DNA of 35,427 bases from Hydrogenophaga flava NBRC 102514 (GTDB lineage: Bacteria; Pseudomonadota; Gammaproteobacteria; Burkholderiales; Burkholderiaceae_C). The notes below the pieces were generated by a model that was not told where the DNA came from, ran no database searches, and was given only the letters and a program-made list of their open reading frames with translations. This document shows positions 14,217 through 23,485 of the stretch, one piece after another. Positions within the stretch are counted from its first letter, which is position 1; every line of letters starts with the position of its first letter. Where the stretch lies: assembly GCF_001571145.1 (NCBI RefSeq), contig NZ_BCTF01000039.1, positions 1 through 35,427 of the forward strand, written 5' to 3'. The translations under genes were made by a program, and so were the position numbers.

Positions 14217-15920
14217 TTAGCCCGTGACACGCAGCACCTCCTCCAGGGTCGTTTCGCCGCGTGCGACCCAGTCCAGCGCCGTGTGCAACAAGGGACGCAA
14301 GCCTGCAGAGGCCGCATGCGCCTTGAGCGCAGAAATCGGTGCGCGCTCGGCGATGAGCTCCCTCATGGTGTCATCGAGCACGAGCACTTCGGCAGCAGCC
14401 TTTCGGCCCTTGTACCCTACCCCACGACAGTGGCCGCATCCCCGTCCGGCCTTGAAGCTCCAGCCTTCGACCTGGTCCTTGCTCAGGCCCAGCTGTGCCA
14501 GTGCGTCGTCCTCAACCGTCGCTTCCACCGAACAATGCACACAGTTCATCCGGAGCAAGCGCTGCGCCACGATGCCGTTGAGCGCTGCAGCGAAGCTGTA
14601 CGCATCCACCCCCATGTGCAGAAACCGCCCCAGCACATCGAACACATTGTTGGCGTGCACCGTGGTGAACACCAGGTGACCGGTCAGCGCCGCCTGCACG
14701 GCAATTTGGGCAGTCTCGTCGTCGCGGATCTCCCCCACCATGATCTTGTCCGGGTCGTGCCGAAGAATGGAGCGAAGACCTCGCGCGAACGTCAGTCCTT
14801 TTTTCTCATTGACCGGAATCTGCAGCACGCGTGGCAACCGGTACTCCACGGGGTCCTCGATGGTCACGATCTTCTCGCGACCGCTGTGGATCTCGGTGAT
14901 GGCGGCATAGAGGGTGGTGGTCTTGCCCGATCCCGTCGGCCCGGTGACCAGCAGCATGCCGTGCGGTTTGGAGGCCAGCCGCCGAATCGTGGTCATGGAG
15001 GCACCGTCCAGCCCCAGGTTGTCCAGCCTCAGCGATTTGGCCTCTTCGGTCAACGACTGCCGGTCGAGCAAACGCAGGACGGCATCTTCCCCAAAGATGT
15101 TGGGCATCACCGAGACACGAAAATCAATGTCCCGCCCCGCAATGCGCACCTTGAAGCGGCCGTCTTGCGGCACACGGCGCTCGGCAATGTCCAGCTCGGC
15201 CATCACCTTGATGCGTGAGATCACCTGCTCGGCGGTGTCCTGACCCGACACCTGTGTGATTGGAACCAGCACACCGTCGATCCGGTACTGGACATGCAGA
15301 CAACCCGCATCGCATTCCAGGTGGATGTCGCTGGCCTGCAATTTCAAGGCGTCGTAAATGGTCGAGTTCACCAGGCGCACCACGGCGCTGTCCTCGCCAC
15401 TGATGGAGGCCAGCGAGATGTCGGCGGCCACCTCTTCATCCACCGCATGGACCTGGAGCGGATCAAATCCGTCCATGGCCCGCATGCGCTGCTCCTGCTG
15501 AGCAAGAAAGGCGGCCAGATCGTCCGGGTGGGCCAGTGCGACCTCGGTGTGGCCGGGCAAGGCCCGGGCTTTTTGAAGGGCCCAGACCTCGGTCGCCTCG
15601 TCGAACGGATCGGCCAGCACCAGCACGCGCCGGTTTGCCCCGACACTCCCCAGCACAACCCCTCTTTGCTGGCACTCGGTGAACGCGATGGCGCCGAACT
15701 CCGGCGCCAGGTCCTGCAACTGCGGCATGGCCAGTGCGGGATATCCAAAACTCTGCGCCAGCGCAGACATCAAGGACGGCGCATCCCACCCCACAACTTT
15801 TTGCAGGGCCTGCACCATGGACAGGTCGTCGCTGGCACATTGCCGCCGCGCCGCAGACAGATGCTCAGCCGTCAACCCGGCTGGCGGCGCCATCGCCCCA
15901 GCGGTCGCTAGATCGTTCAC
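14217..15920 (-). CDS. gspE: Type II secretion ATPase GspE
   Basis: A 567-aa AAA-type assembly ATPase. From GTG 15920: an N1E-like N-terminal domain, then the ATPase core with Walker A GPTGSGKTTT (from ~327), an Asp box TIEDPVEY (~353), Walker B IMVGEIRD (~393), a His box HLVFTTVHAN (~415) and the tetracysteine zinc motif (CVHC ~460, CGHC ~495). It drives pseudopilus assembly. All functional motifs are intact. The start GTG forms a GTGA overlap with GspF, which excludes the longer frame. It is the most confidently placed gene of the cluster. Confidence 0.95.
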   Translation of the reverse strand: MNDLATAGAMAPPAGLTAEHLSAARRQCASDDLSMVQALQKVVGWDAPSLMSALAQSFGYPALAMPQLQDLAPEFGAIAFTECQQRGVVLGSVGANRRVLVLADPFDEATEVWALQKARALPGHTEVALAHPDDLAAFLAQQEQRMRAMDGFDPLQVHAVDEEVAADISLASISGEDSAVVRLVNSTIYDALKLQASDIHLECDAGCLHVQYRIDGVLVPITQVSGQDTAEQVISRIKVMAELDIAERRVPQDGRFKVRIAGRDIDFRVSVMPNIFGEDAVLRLLDRQSLTEEAKSLRLDNLGLDGASMTTIRRLASKPHGMLLVTGPTGSGKTTTLYAAITEIHSGREKIVTIEDPVEYRLPRVLQIPVNEKKGLTFARGLRSILRHDPDKIMVGEIRDDETAQIAVQAALTGHLVFTTVHANNVFDVLGRFLHMGVDAYSFAAALNGIVAQRLLRMNCVHCSVEATVEDDALAQLGLSKDQVEGWSFKAGRGCGHCRGVGYKGRKAAAEVLVLDDTMRELIAERAPISALKAHAASAGLRPLLHTALDWVARGETTLEEVLRVTG

Positions 15921-17155
15921 TGCAGGCTCCCCGCCAGATCGAAGATGGGCAGATACATCAGAACCACCACCACACCGATCACCACGCCGATCACCGTCAT
16001 CAGCACCGGCTCCAGCAGGCGCGAGGTCCAGTCCACCCACCGTGCAAAGTCGTCATCAGAAAACTGCGCGGTCCGCTCCAGCATCTGGGCCAGTTGCCCA
16101 GACCGCTCCCCCACACGCACCAGGGACTCCGCGACCGGACTGGCCAGCGAAGTGGCCACCAGCGCCACCGACAGGCTCTGCCCCTCCTCCACAGCCTGCC
16201 GGCAACGCAGGAGCCGCCGCTGCTGCTCGCCGCTGAGCAAGCCCGTCACCATGCCCATGGCCCTGGACAAGGGAATGCCCGCCGCCAGCAACAGGCTCAC
16301 CGCCCGGTAGAAGCGGGCCATCCGGAACTCGTCGACGCGCCTGGCCAGCACGGGCAGTTGCAGCACCTTCGACAGCACGGCCTGGCGACCCTGGCCACTG
16401 AACACCAACCATCCCGCGGCGGCCAGAACCAGCACCAAGGCGACCAAGGCCATCGCACCATGCTGGTAGATCGCCCGCCCCACAGCCAGCAGGGCGGCCG
16501 ACATCCAGGGCAGATCGCGGCCCGAGGTTTCGTACACCGCCGCAAACCGCGGCACCACATAGCCCAGCAGAAACAGGGTCACAAAGCCACCGACCACCAG
16601 CAGCATGGCCGGATAGATCGCCGCAGACACGAGCTTCTTGCGGATCGCGTCGAACTGCGCCTGGTACGCGATGTACCGCGCCAGCGTCTGGGGCAGATCC
16701 CCGGTGCGCTCCGAGGCCCGCACGGTGGCCACGTAGACCTCCGGAAAGTGCTGAGGCATTGAGGCCAACACATCCGAGAAGCTCCGTCCCTCGCGCAGCA
16801 GATGCAACACCCGGGTCAAGACATCATGAGCCGCAGCCTGCCGCTCCTTGGCGTGCAAGGTTTCCAGGGCCTCGGTCAGGTTCAGGCCCGCGTCCAGCAA
16901 GGCCAGCAGTTCCTGGCTGAACAGCAGCAGCCCGAAGCGTTCACGCCCACGCAGCGGCACTGCCGCCGGCGCGGCCGAGCCAGAATCCACCGCCAGAACC
17001 CGAAGCCCGCGAGCCACCAGCTTCCGGACGGCCTCGCTCTCGGAGACGCCATGCATGTCACGCCACTGCTGCGATCCGTCCGGGGTCTGAACCTTCACCC
17101 TGACGCTGGCACGCGCAACACCAGCATCCACCACGGGGCTATCGGTAGCTGACAT
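15917..17155 (-). CDS. gspF: Type II secretion inner-membrane platform protein GspF
   Basis: A 412-aa polytopic protein with the duplicated T2SSF helical domain: first copy with FSQELLALLDAGLNLTEALETL and FPEVYVATVRASERTGDLPQTLARY, second with MARFYRAVSLLLAAGIPLSRAMG and ESLVRVGERSGQLAQMLER. Three hydrophobic segments follow the usual pattern. It is the core of the inner-membrane platform and converts ATPase motion into pilin insertion. The start ATG at 17155 overlaps the end of gspG by 17 bases; ATG at 17164 is an alternative. Its end overlaps gspE (GTGA). Confidence 0.93.
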   Translation of the reverse strand: MSATDSPVVDAGVARASVRVKVQTPDGSQQWRDMHGVSESEAVRKLVARGLRVLAVDSGSAAPAAVPLRGRERFGLLLFSQELLALLDAGLNLTEALETLHAKERQAAAHDVLTRVLHLLREGRSFSDVLASMPQHFPEVYVATVRASERTGDLPQTLARYIAYQAQFDAIRKKLVSAAIYPAMLLVVGGFVTLFLLGYVVPRFAAVYETSGRDLPWMSAALLAVGRAIYQHGAMALVALVLVLAAAGWLVFSGQGRQAVLSKVLQLPVLARRVDEFRMARFYRAVSLLLAAGIPLSRAMGMVTGLLSGEQQRRLLRCRQAVEEGQSLSVALVATSLASPVAESLVRVGERSGQLAQMLERTAQFSDDDFARWVDWTSRLLEPVLMTVIGVVIGVVVVLMYLPIFDLAGSLQ

Positions 17156-17582
17156 CGGCCGCATCGCCCTCGCCACCCGGCTGCCCGTCCTTGCCCAGTG
17201 AGGACAGATCGAAGTCGTCGCTCTGTCCTGGCGAACGGTACACATAGGGCTTGCCCCATGGATCCAGGGGCACCGCCTTCTGCAGGTAGGGCCCCGTCCA
17301 CTTGGGTTCGTCCTGAGGTCGGACCACCAGCGCATTCAAGCCCTGCTCGGTGCTGGGATAGCGGCCCGTGTCCAGCCGATACGCGTCCAGCGCCTTGCCC
17401 AGACCTTCAATCTGGGCCTTGGCAGTGCCGCGCTCGGACTTGCCCAGCTGCGCGAAGTACCGCGGCCCGACGTAGGCGGCCAGCAAGCCAATGATGACGA
17501 TCACCACCAACAGCTCCAGCAGCGTGAAACCGCGCGATGCCCCAATAACCGGCCCGCCGGCCTCTCTGAAAACCTTCTTCAT
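17139..17582 (-). CDS. gspG: Major pseudopilin GspG
   Basis: A 147-aa prepilin. The ASRG|FTLLELLVVIVIIGLLAAYVGPRYF motif is diagnostic for GspG, and KWTGPYLQKAVPLDPWGKPYVYRSPG follows the usual pattern. The C-terminus DLSSLGKDGQPGGEGDAAD corresponds to the family's calcium-binding site that stabilises the fibre. The ATG at 17582 gives an ATGA overlap with the upstream 1326-aa gene. It should form the main pseudopilus after processing by a prepilin peptidase encoded outside the window. Confidence 0.95.
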   Translation of the reverse strand: MKKVFREAGGPVIGASRGFTLLELLVVIVIIGLLAAYVGPRYFAQLGKSERGTAKAQIEGLGKALDAYRLDTGRYPSTEQGLNALVVRPQDEPKWTGPYLQKAVPLDPWGKPYVYRSPGQSDDFDLSSLGKDGQPGGEGDAADVSYR

Positions 17583-20500
17583 GGATTGCGCACCCGAACA
17601 TGCCAACGGAAACCCTCACCCGTCTTGATGACCGAGGGCTTGAGCTTGCGTGACGATTGGATCGTGACCGTGTCGTTGGTGCGGCCCACGCCGTACTGGC
17701 TCACGGCTCCAAACTCCATCACCGACTCGATCACCAGCACATCAGGCGGCGTGCCCATCAACGAGACATCGATGCGCCCCGCGTCCGGTCCGATATTGTT
17801 CACATCCGCCCGCAGCACATATTCCCAGGTGCGACGGTCCAGCCTCGTCTCGCTGACCAGCGTCATCCCGCACATGTACACATTCGGGTTGTCGGTCGTG
17901 CTGCGGGGCGCTTTGCCCGAGTCCCGGTTCTCCATCAGATAGGGCTCACCCGTAATGCCGAAGTAGTTCGGATCCAGGCTGTCCGCCAAGCCCACGTTGA
18001 TCTGGTACTCCGTGTTACTGTCGGGTACGCAGTCACCAACGCCCGTCACCGTCGCCTCCTGCATGACGTTCCAGTTCTGCGGGGTGAACGTCAGCGAAGC
18101 GGGCTCGACCACACCTTCGTTCGGTCGACTGGACGACAGCGGGATCACCACATTCGCGGTGGGAGCGGTGCCCAGGCGCATCGCAATCGTCACGCTCTTG
18201 CCCTTCTCCGTCGTGGTCCGCACCTTGTCCGGCCGGCGCTGCACCAGAAAGCCCGACTGCTGCGCAGGACGGACCACCACCGCGCCAGGAGCAAAGGCCT
18301 GGGCACTGCCCTTGGCGTCCGTCACCCGCGCAAAGACGTAGTGGACCCCCACCGGCAGACCACTCACGTCCCAGTCAAAGTGTCCGGCCTGCACGCCCGC
18401 CCCCATCGTGATGCCTTCCACAATGGGCGTGCCGCTGAAGGCCGTGTTGGAGCTGCTGCGATAGAGCGACACCGTGGGCGGGATGTTCGGGTCGTTGCTC
18501 TCCCAGGCCACCCTGACGATGCGCCGACCATCGACCAGATCGCCCACCGTCGCCCGGCTGGGCGAGAGCATCGTGATGGACGGCGACACATAGGGCGCCG
18601 TGCTCACGTGCAGCAAGCTCGGCTCGGACCAGTCGCTGCTCTCGTTCTTGGCATCAATCGCCCGCACCCGCCAGTGGTAGATCGTGCGGTCGTTCAGTGA
18701 GGGTGTGACGATCCAGCCCGTGTTGGGCGACTCCCCCTGGGTCACCAGCTGTGTCATCGCGGCGTCGCTGAACACCTGGAAGCCATAGCGCACGACATCA
18801 CCGTCCGGGTCGGTCACCGCATTGGCGATCAAGCTCGGTTGCAGGGTTTCGGTCCAGGCGCCGTAGCCCGGGTTGTTCACCGTGGGCACGGGCGGGCGCT
18901 CGTTCACAGCGTTCATCAGGAATTCGCCCTGCACCCAGGGCGAGTCGGCGCGCCCGTCCTGCGCCTTCACACGCCACCAGTAGCGCTTGTTCTCTTGCAG
19001 GGTCGGCGTGCTCCAGAGCGTCTGGCCGCTGCCCGAGCCGATCACCTGCCCGGAGCTGCGCTTGTCGGCCGAATCAAAGGTGTTGACCGTGTCCACCTCG
19101 AAGACATAGGTCAGCAGGTCGTTGTCTGCATCGCTGCTGTTCTGGACCACCAGGGTGGTGTTGGGCGTGGTGCTCTCGCCGCCCACCGCCGGGCTCACGA
19201 TCACCGGCGCCGTCGGCGCCGCATTGCCGGTGTTGACCGTGAACGACCGCGCGGCCGTCTGCGTGGTCGCGCCGTTGGCATCTCTGGCCACCACGCGCCA
19301 GAAGTACTGGCCGTGGTTCGTGAGGGCCTGCGGCAGCGTCCAGGCCGTGGTCCCGCTGGGGTCGGCCGGCAGATCGCCCACCTCGGTCACCAGCTCCGTC
19401 AGGCCGGCATTGCGGTAGACCTGCACGCGGTAGCTGACGGTGTCACCATCGCGGTCGCTGCTGTTGGTCCAGCTCAGCACCGGCGTGAGCGTGGCCACCT
19501 CGCTACCTGGCACGGGCGCGGTCAGGTTGAACGCATCGGGCGGGTCGTTGAAGGTGTTGACCGTGAAGCGGCCATTGACCCAGGCGCTGTACACCGTGCC
19601 GTCAAAGGCCCGGGCGCGCCACCAGTAGCGGGTGTTGTCGTTCAGGTCGCTGGGCACCTGCCAGGTGGTGGGCTGGGCCACACCACCGATTGCGGGGGGC
19701 TTGAGCACGGTGCTCGTGGCCACCTGCTGGGACTCAGCCGCGTCGGCAAACACCTCGAACTGCAGCTGCGTGGTCGGGTCCCGCTCCTGGGTGGAGGGCA
19801 TCACCGACAGCGTCGGCCGCAAGGACGTGACCTGCGTGCCCGCCAGCGGCGAGACGATGCTGGGCACGCCCGGTCCGGGTGCAGGGGTGTTCTCGGCGTT
19901 GACCTGGATACTGGCCGAGCGCGTGGCCGACAGCAGGCCGTCGCTGGCGGTGTAGACGATCACGTAGGTGCCTGCCGACCCTTTGGGCGGCGTCCACTCG
20001 AACACCGCAGTCGCCAGCCCGGGGTTGTTCGGGTTGGCTGGCTGCTGCGTCAGCGTGGCGCCCGTGGGCAGCGGCGCCGCCGACAGGGTCACCGGCCGGC
20101 CCTGCGGGCTGCTGGCTTCGACCAGGAACGACACGGTCCTGAGTTCATCCGTGACCCGGTTGGCCACGAACTGGATCACCGGCGGCAGCGCCTGCACCGG
20201 CGGCGCCTGGAATTCGGTCGTGTACTCGCCCGTGGTGTTCACATCCAGCAGGTTGATCCAGTATTCGATCTGTTTGGTGTCCTTGTTGCGGGTCTTGGAC
20301 AGCCAGACGTTCTCGCCAAGGATTTCCTTTGCGTCCGAACGCTGCACGCGGCCCAGCGCCTTGGTGCCGCTGTACGGGTCGCGCAGGCGCACATAGGCAA
20401 ACCCAGCCGTCGGCGGGAAGCTCAGGCGGAAGTTCGCCGTCGTGCCCGAGCCGGACAGCGTGGTCAGCGTTGCCGCAGCGGTCTGGTCGGTCACGATGGT

Positions 20501-21559
20501 GTCGGGCCCGTCGGACTCGTACAGGCGGACCACATCGCCGTCCTTGGCCAGGAAGTCGCGCACCGTGTCCCGCCCCGGCAAATCCACCCGCACGTCGCGG
20601 ATCAGGAAGCGCGCATTCGTCGCCTGCATGATGGAGGTCAGCGCCCCGCCCAGCTCGTCCGCGTGCGTGAACTTGGCGTTGAACTCCACGAACTTGCCCG
20701 CCAGCGTGGTCTCCATCACCCAGCGGCCCATCTTGGCCGACTGCGCCGCAATATCGCCAAAGTTGATCAGCAGGCTGTTCTGCACCGGCGCGTCGTTCAC
20801 ATAGCTGCCGGTGAGCAGGAAGTTGATCAGCAGGCCCTGGTTGTTTTCCACGATCTTGGGCTGGGCCGAGTCGATCTTGAGGTTGCGGGCCACGGCCAGG
20901 CCGGTGTTGTTTACCCGCACGCCCAGGGTGAAGGGCTCCACCGGCTCGATAGGCGCCGTCAATGGGTCGTCCCCCCAAACATCCTCGGGCAGGAAGTAGT
21001 CCAACGTCAGCAGCGGCAGCGGCCGCACCGTGATCACGTCGGGTGTCACATCCAGCACCGTGTCTTCGCCACCAAAGCGATAGGTCAGGCGCGCACCCAC
21101 CAGGTACTTCTTGCCCAGGGGGTTGTTGCCCGCCGCACCCGGCGCCGGGATCAGCAGCCAGTTGATGGTGGCCGTGGTCTGCGCATCGACCGAGCCCGTG
21201 CCGTCCACGTCGGAGATGTTCTGTTTGTTCGACTGGCGGATGAAGAATTTGGCCGCGAGGTTGTTCGGGTCGGTGGTGATCGACACCGGCGTGCCGTCTT
21301 CCTCCGTCACCTTCACCTCCACGCGCACGTTCTCCACCACCCCGGCGTCGGTGGTGTTGTTGATCTTCATCTCGGCGTCAAAAGCCTGGCGCTCCAGCGT
21401 GAGTTCTTGCTTGATCTCGATCTTGACCCGTGCGCACACGGTCTCTTGCGCCAGCGCCGGCAGGGCCACTAGGCCCAGCGCCATCACCGCGACGGCGGCG
21501 CGCGCACGCGCCAGCAGCGATCGCGCCCCGACAAAGTGATTCACCGATTTGCCCTCCAT
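17579..21559 (-). CDS. Large secreted Ig/FN3 and Calx-beta-like protein (1326 aa)
   Basis: A Sec signal peptide (ALGLVALPALAQ, cleavage near residue 38) starts a 1326-aa extracellular-type protein. Residues ~40-550 hold beta-rich domains of unclear family; residues ~560-985 are four tandem FN3-like modules, each with a YWWR/WRVRA-type strand and D-rich loops (for example ENKRYWWRVKAQDGR); residues ~1100-1200 match the Calx-beta-like pattern (TTTEKGKSVTIAMRLGTAPTAN, LTFTPQNWN). It resembles adhesins or matrix proteins, with no catalytic motif seen. It overlaps gspG by ATGA, so a substrate or surface component is encoded in the same coupled operon as the secretion machine. Start ATG 21559 has AGAGGG 7 bases upstream; GTG 21544 is possible. 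Confidence 0.75.
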   Translation of the reverse strand: MEGKSVNHFVGARSLLARARAAVAVMALGLVALPALAQETVCARVKIEIKQELTLERQAFDAEMKINNTTDAGVVENVRVEVKVTEEDGTPVSITTDPNNLAAKFFIRQSNKQNISDVDGTGSVDAQTTATINWLLIPAPGAAGNNPLGKKYLVGARLTYRFGGEDTVLDVTPDVITVRPLPLLTLDYFLPEDVWGDDPLTAPIEPVEPFTLGVRVNNTGLAVARNLKIDSAQPKIVENNQGLLINFLLTGSYVNDAPVQNSLLINFGDIAAQSAKMGRWVMETTLAGKFVEFNAKFTHADELGGALTSIMQATNARFLIRDVRVDLPGRDTVRDFLAKDGDVVRLYESDGPDTIVTDQTAAATLTTLSGSGTTANFRLSFPPTAGFAYVRLRDPYSGTKALGRVQRSDAKEILGENVWLSKTRNKDTKQIEYWINLLDVNTTGEYTTEFQAPPVQALPPVIQFVANRVTDELRTVSFLVEASSPQGRPVTLSAAPLPTGATLTQQPANPNNPGLATAVFEWTPPKGSAGTYVIVYTASDGLLSATRSASIQVNAENTPAPGPGVPSIVSPLAGTQVTSLRPTLSVMPSTQERDPTTQLQFEVFADAAESQQVATSTVLKPPAIGGVAQPTTWQVPSDLNDNTRYWWRARAFDGTVYSAWVNGRFTVNTFNDPPDAFNLTAPVPGSEVATLTPVLSWTNSSDRDGDTVSYRVQVYRNAGLTELVTEVGDLPADPSGTTAWTLPQALTNHGQYFWRVVARDANGATTQTAARSFTVNTGNAAPTAPVIVSPAVGGESTTPNTTLVVQNSSDADNDLLTYVFEVDTVNTFDSADKRSSGQVIGSGSGQTLWSTPTLQENKRYWWRVKAQDGRADSPWVQGEFLMNAVNERPPVPTVNNPGYGAWTETLQPSLIANAVTDPDGDVVRYGFQVFSDAAMTQLVTQGESPNTGWIVTPSLNDRTIYHWRVRAIDAKNESSDWSEPSLLHVSTAPYVSPSITMLSPSRATVGDLVDGRRIVRVAWESNDPNIPPTVSLYRSSSNTAFSGTPIVEGITMGAGVQAGHFDWDVSGLPVGVHYVFARVTDAKGSAQAFAPGAVVVRPAQQSGFLVQRRPDKVRTTTEKGKSVTIAMRLGTAPTANVVIPLSSSRPNEGVVEPASLTFTPQNWNVMQEATVTGVGDCVPDSNTEYQINVGLADSLDPNYFGITGEPYLMENRDSGKAPRSTTDNPNVYMCGMTLVSETRLDRRTWEYVLRADVNNIGPDAGRIDVSLMGTPPDVLVIESVMEFGAVSQYGVGRTNDTVTIQSSRKLKPSVIKTGEGFRWHVRVRNP

Positions 21560-21609
21560 GGCAGGCCCTCTCGTTCTTGTGGTTGCTTGTGTTCTTTGGG
21601 AATAGCGGT

Positions 21610-21948
21610 TCAGAGGTAGCTCGCCGTCTTGCTGCCGTTGGGGCCGAGCACGGTCTTGCCCACCACACCGTAACCGGCCTGCACGTTCACATGCAGCCTG
21701 GTCTCCAGGTAGCTGCCTTCGTCGGCCACCCAGGTGTAGATCGTGATGTCGTTCTCGTCTGCGCGATTGCCCGCAGGTTCGAAACCGATGACCGTCGTCA
21801 GTTGGGTCAACGACATGCCTTCGGTCACCACCTCGTAGGCGGCGTAGAGGTCTTTGGAGCGCGGCTCATCATTGCCTCCACCGCAGGCCGTCAGAAGCAC
21901 GCCAGTGGCAATCAATGAAAAAAACTGACGCTTGGAGCAATAAGTCAT
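21610..21948 (-). CDS. Small lipoprotein with a SmpA/BamE- or DUF3862-like domain (112 aa)
   Basis: A 112-aa lipoprotein: hydrophobic signal and lipobox LLTAC, then GGG and a compact domain (TEGMSLTQLTTVIGF, ITIYTWVADEGS, AGYGVVGKTVLGPNG) with the look of SmpA/OmlA (BamE-like) or beta-lactamase-inhibitor-like folds. The family assignment is tentative. The ATG at 21948 overlaps the stop of a short upstream ORF carrying an Rhs-core fragment as ATGA (21948-21945). It may be the survivor of a lost Rhs cassette (possible immunity protein) or a secretion-system accessory lipoprotein. It ends about 50 bases before the 1326-aa gene. Confidence 0.6.
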   Translation of the reverse strand: MTYCSKRQFFSLIATGVLLTACGGGNDEPRSKDLYAAYEVVTEGMSLTQLTTVIGFEPAGNRADENDITIYTWVADEGSYLETRLHVNVQAGYGVVGKTVLGPNGSKTASYL

Positions 21949-22181
21949 GACAGAAAAGAGAAATACCAAGTTTTCGAAAAAACCAAACTGATCGGATGCT
22001 GGCTGGCGCCCACGTTGGCCGTGTCGGGGATGCGCGCGTACAGCGGGCTGTCGCTGTTGCTGCGCTGCGGGTTCCAGCCGTAGCTCACCTGCCCCGCCGC
22101 GTTGGCTTCGGCATGGGCTGAATTGCACAGAAGACTGAATAAACACAGCAGACCCGGCAAGACTGAGGAAGCCTTGAACAT
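21945..22181 (-). pseudogene. Relic ORF: signal peptide fused to an Rhs-core fragment
   Basis: A 78-codon frame. Residues 1-24 are a signal peptide (MFKASSVLPGLLCLFSLLCN then SAHA). It is followed by 36 residues nearly identical to the end of the Rhs core (EANAAGQVSYGWNPQR, SPLYARIPDTANVGAS, lacking two residues of the copy in the main toxin), then 18 unrelated residues. The DNA from 22001 to 22112 is a close copy of 24775-24892. This reads as the scar of an Rhs gene or of recombination between Rhs copies. Translation is possible because the stop overlaps the lipoprotein start, but a function is unlikely. Confidence 0.6.
22001..22112 (-). repeat. Duplicated Rhs-core segment (partner at 24775-24892)
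   Basis: About 112 bases align with 24775-24892 inside the rhs gene, with a 6-base deletion and a handful of substitutions, over the part encoding SYGWNPQRSNSDSPLYARIP. This shows a shared origin and provides homology for recombination between the two sites, which lie about 2.8 kb apart. Confidence 0.8.
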
Positions 22182-22605
22182 CAACCGCACACGCGCACTT
22201 ATCACCAGATGAAATGCTGACTGAGCGCTGGGTGCGTTTGATTGTGGGAGCATGGCCTTGGAGGTCACTTAGATTCGTTTGCGTTTATGTCTTTGCAGAA
22301 TGCATGCAAAAATGGCTTCTCGGAAATAGCGCGGCGCCATGAAATACAGGAAGAGTTGACCCTATTAAAAGAAAGAGACAAGACCTGACCCTGAAGGCCT
22401 CGAGAATCAATGCAATGAATTTAACAAGCAAGGCAGAGGACTATCAGGGTAAAATAAATCGGACAAAGTCAGACTATTACAAGATAGTCACACTGCGCAA
22501 AAACCCTCAGCCGCCAAAAGAATCATCTCATTTTTCTAAATCTCTAGCACCCCTTCATCGCGTGAGCAGATTTACAGTAGCGACCGCAGCACATTCCCAG
22601 ATTAA
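22182..22605. other. AT-rich scar without a gene between the LRR and relic ORFs
   Basis: This 424-base stretch is AT-rich relative to the operon and holds no convincing gene; the 64-codon plus-strand frame from 22415 has no homology I recognise and no good Shine-Dalgarno. TGACCCT occurs twice (about 22359 and 22388) with the run GAGACAAGACCTGACCC between and across the copies, a string I associate loosely with REP-type elements. It looks like a recombination junction where immunity or toxin cassettes were exchanged. Confidence 0.45.
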
Positions 22606-23484
22606 CTAGGAATTTTTCCGCCGAGACACCTCCAACATCAACCCTGCCAAATCCAGGTTGTAATGTTTTTTGCTCGGTCGAACCATGAGATACTCCAACG
22701 AGGAAAGCCGCCGCAGTGGAAGCAGATCTCCACCACAAACATCAACATCCATCAGCACCAAATATTTCAATCCCAAAAGTGACACAACCCAATCAATCCG
22801 ATCTAAGCGAGCAGATTTCGTGATAACCAATTTCTCCAAGCATTGAAGTACATCTGGGATAACGATTTTATGAATATTTTTGGAGCTATCGATTTCGAGT
22901 TTTCTGAGAGCCGGCACGAACCCCAAACCACTCAAATCATGTAGTTTCGGGCAATATGCCAACCTCAGCTCACGTAGGGCTGGGAAGCAAATCAAAGACT
23001 CCAAATTTTCAAGCCGACGTGGAGAGGTTAGCTCCAGCGAGGTCAGCCCGGAAAAAACCGACAAAGAATTCAAGTCAGCAAAGGGGTAGCCGTCAATATA
23101 TAAATTAACCACTGACGGCATGCTCTTACTCGGAAAAACTTGCCCCTTAATCACTCCAAATCTCAATTCTTTTAGCTTGATCAAACTCTCCACAACGGAA
23201 AAGTCAAAGCATCTACTTGAATATAAGTGCAACTGCTCCAAGTTTGGAAGACATTCAATACCCGCTAAATGAACCTCCGCTCCCTCTTCATCACTAACAA
23301 GTAACGCCTTCAATTCAGGAATTTCTTTGAGACACGACAGATCTCTGTCACAGAACCCCGCCCGCCGGGATACCATGACCCCATAAACATGTTCATTGCG
23401 GACGAGCCCCATCACCTCGTTAAAATTTGCGTTATTCAAAACCGCAAACCGATTTCCGCCGATCACTTCAATATTCTCACTCAT
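22606..23484 (-). CDS. Leucine-rich-repeat protein, probable Rhs immunity protein
   Basis: A 292-aa cytoplasmic-type protein with irregular leucine-rich repeats across residues ~45-285, for example LPNLEQLHLYSS, LIKLKELRFG, FSGLTSLELTS, FPALRELRLAYC and VPALRKLEIDSS. No signal peptide. The ATG at 23484 follows the Rhs stop (23488-23486) by one base, so the two are translated together. The gene is much more AT-rich than its neighbours, as is the Rhs tip, which fits co-transfer of a toxin/immunity cassette. LRR proteins are known among immunity partners of polymorphic toxins. Binding to this toxin is inferred from position. Confidence 0.8.
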   Translation of the reverse strand: MSENIEVIGGNRFAVLNNANFNEVMGLVRNEHVYGVMVSRRAGFCDRDLSCLKEIPELKALLVSDEEGAEVHLAGIECLPNLEQLHLYSSRCFDFSVVESLIKLKELRFGVIKGQVFPSKSMPSVVNLYIDGYPFADLNSLSVFSGLTSLELTSPRRLENLESLICFPALRELRLAYCPKLHDLSGLGFVPALRKLEIDSSKNIHKIVIPDVLQCLEKLVITKSARLDRIDWVVSLLGLKYLVLMDVDVCGGDLLPLRRLSSLEYLMVRPSKKHYNLDLAGLMLEVSRRKNS

Positions 23485-23485
23485 C

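Noticed and set aside
18839..21472. An 877-codon plus-strand frame opposite the 1326-aa protein
   Set aside because: Antisense to FN3-like repeats; no start signal or domain support.
22415..22609. A 64-codon plus-strand frame in the AT-rich scar
   Set aside because: No Shine-Dalgarno, no family, and it runs into the LRR gene end on the opposite strand.
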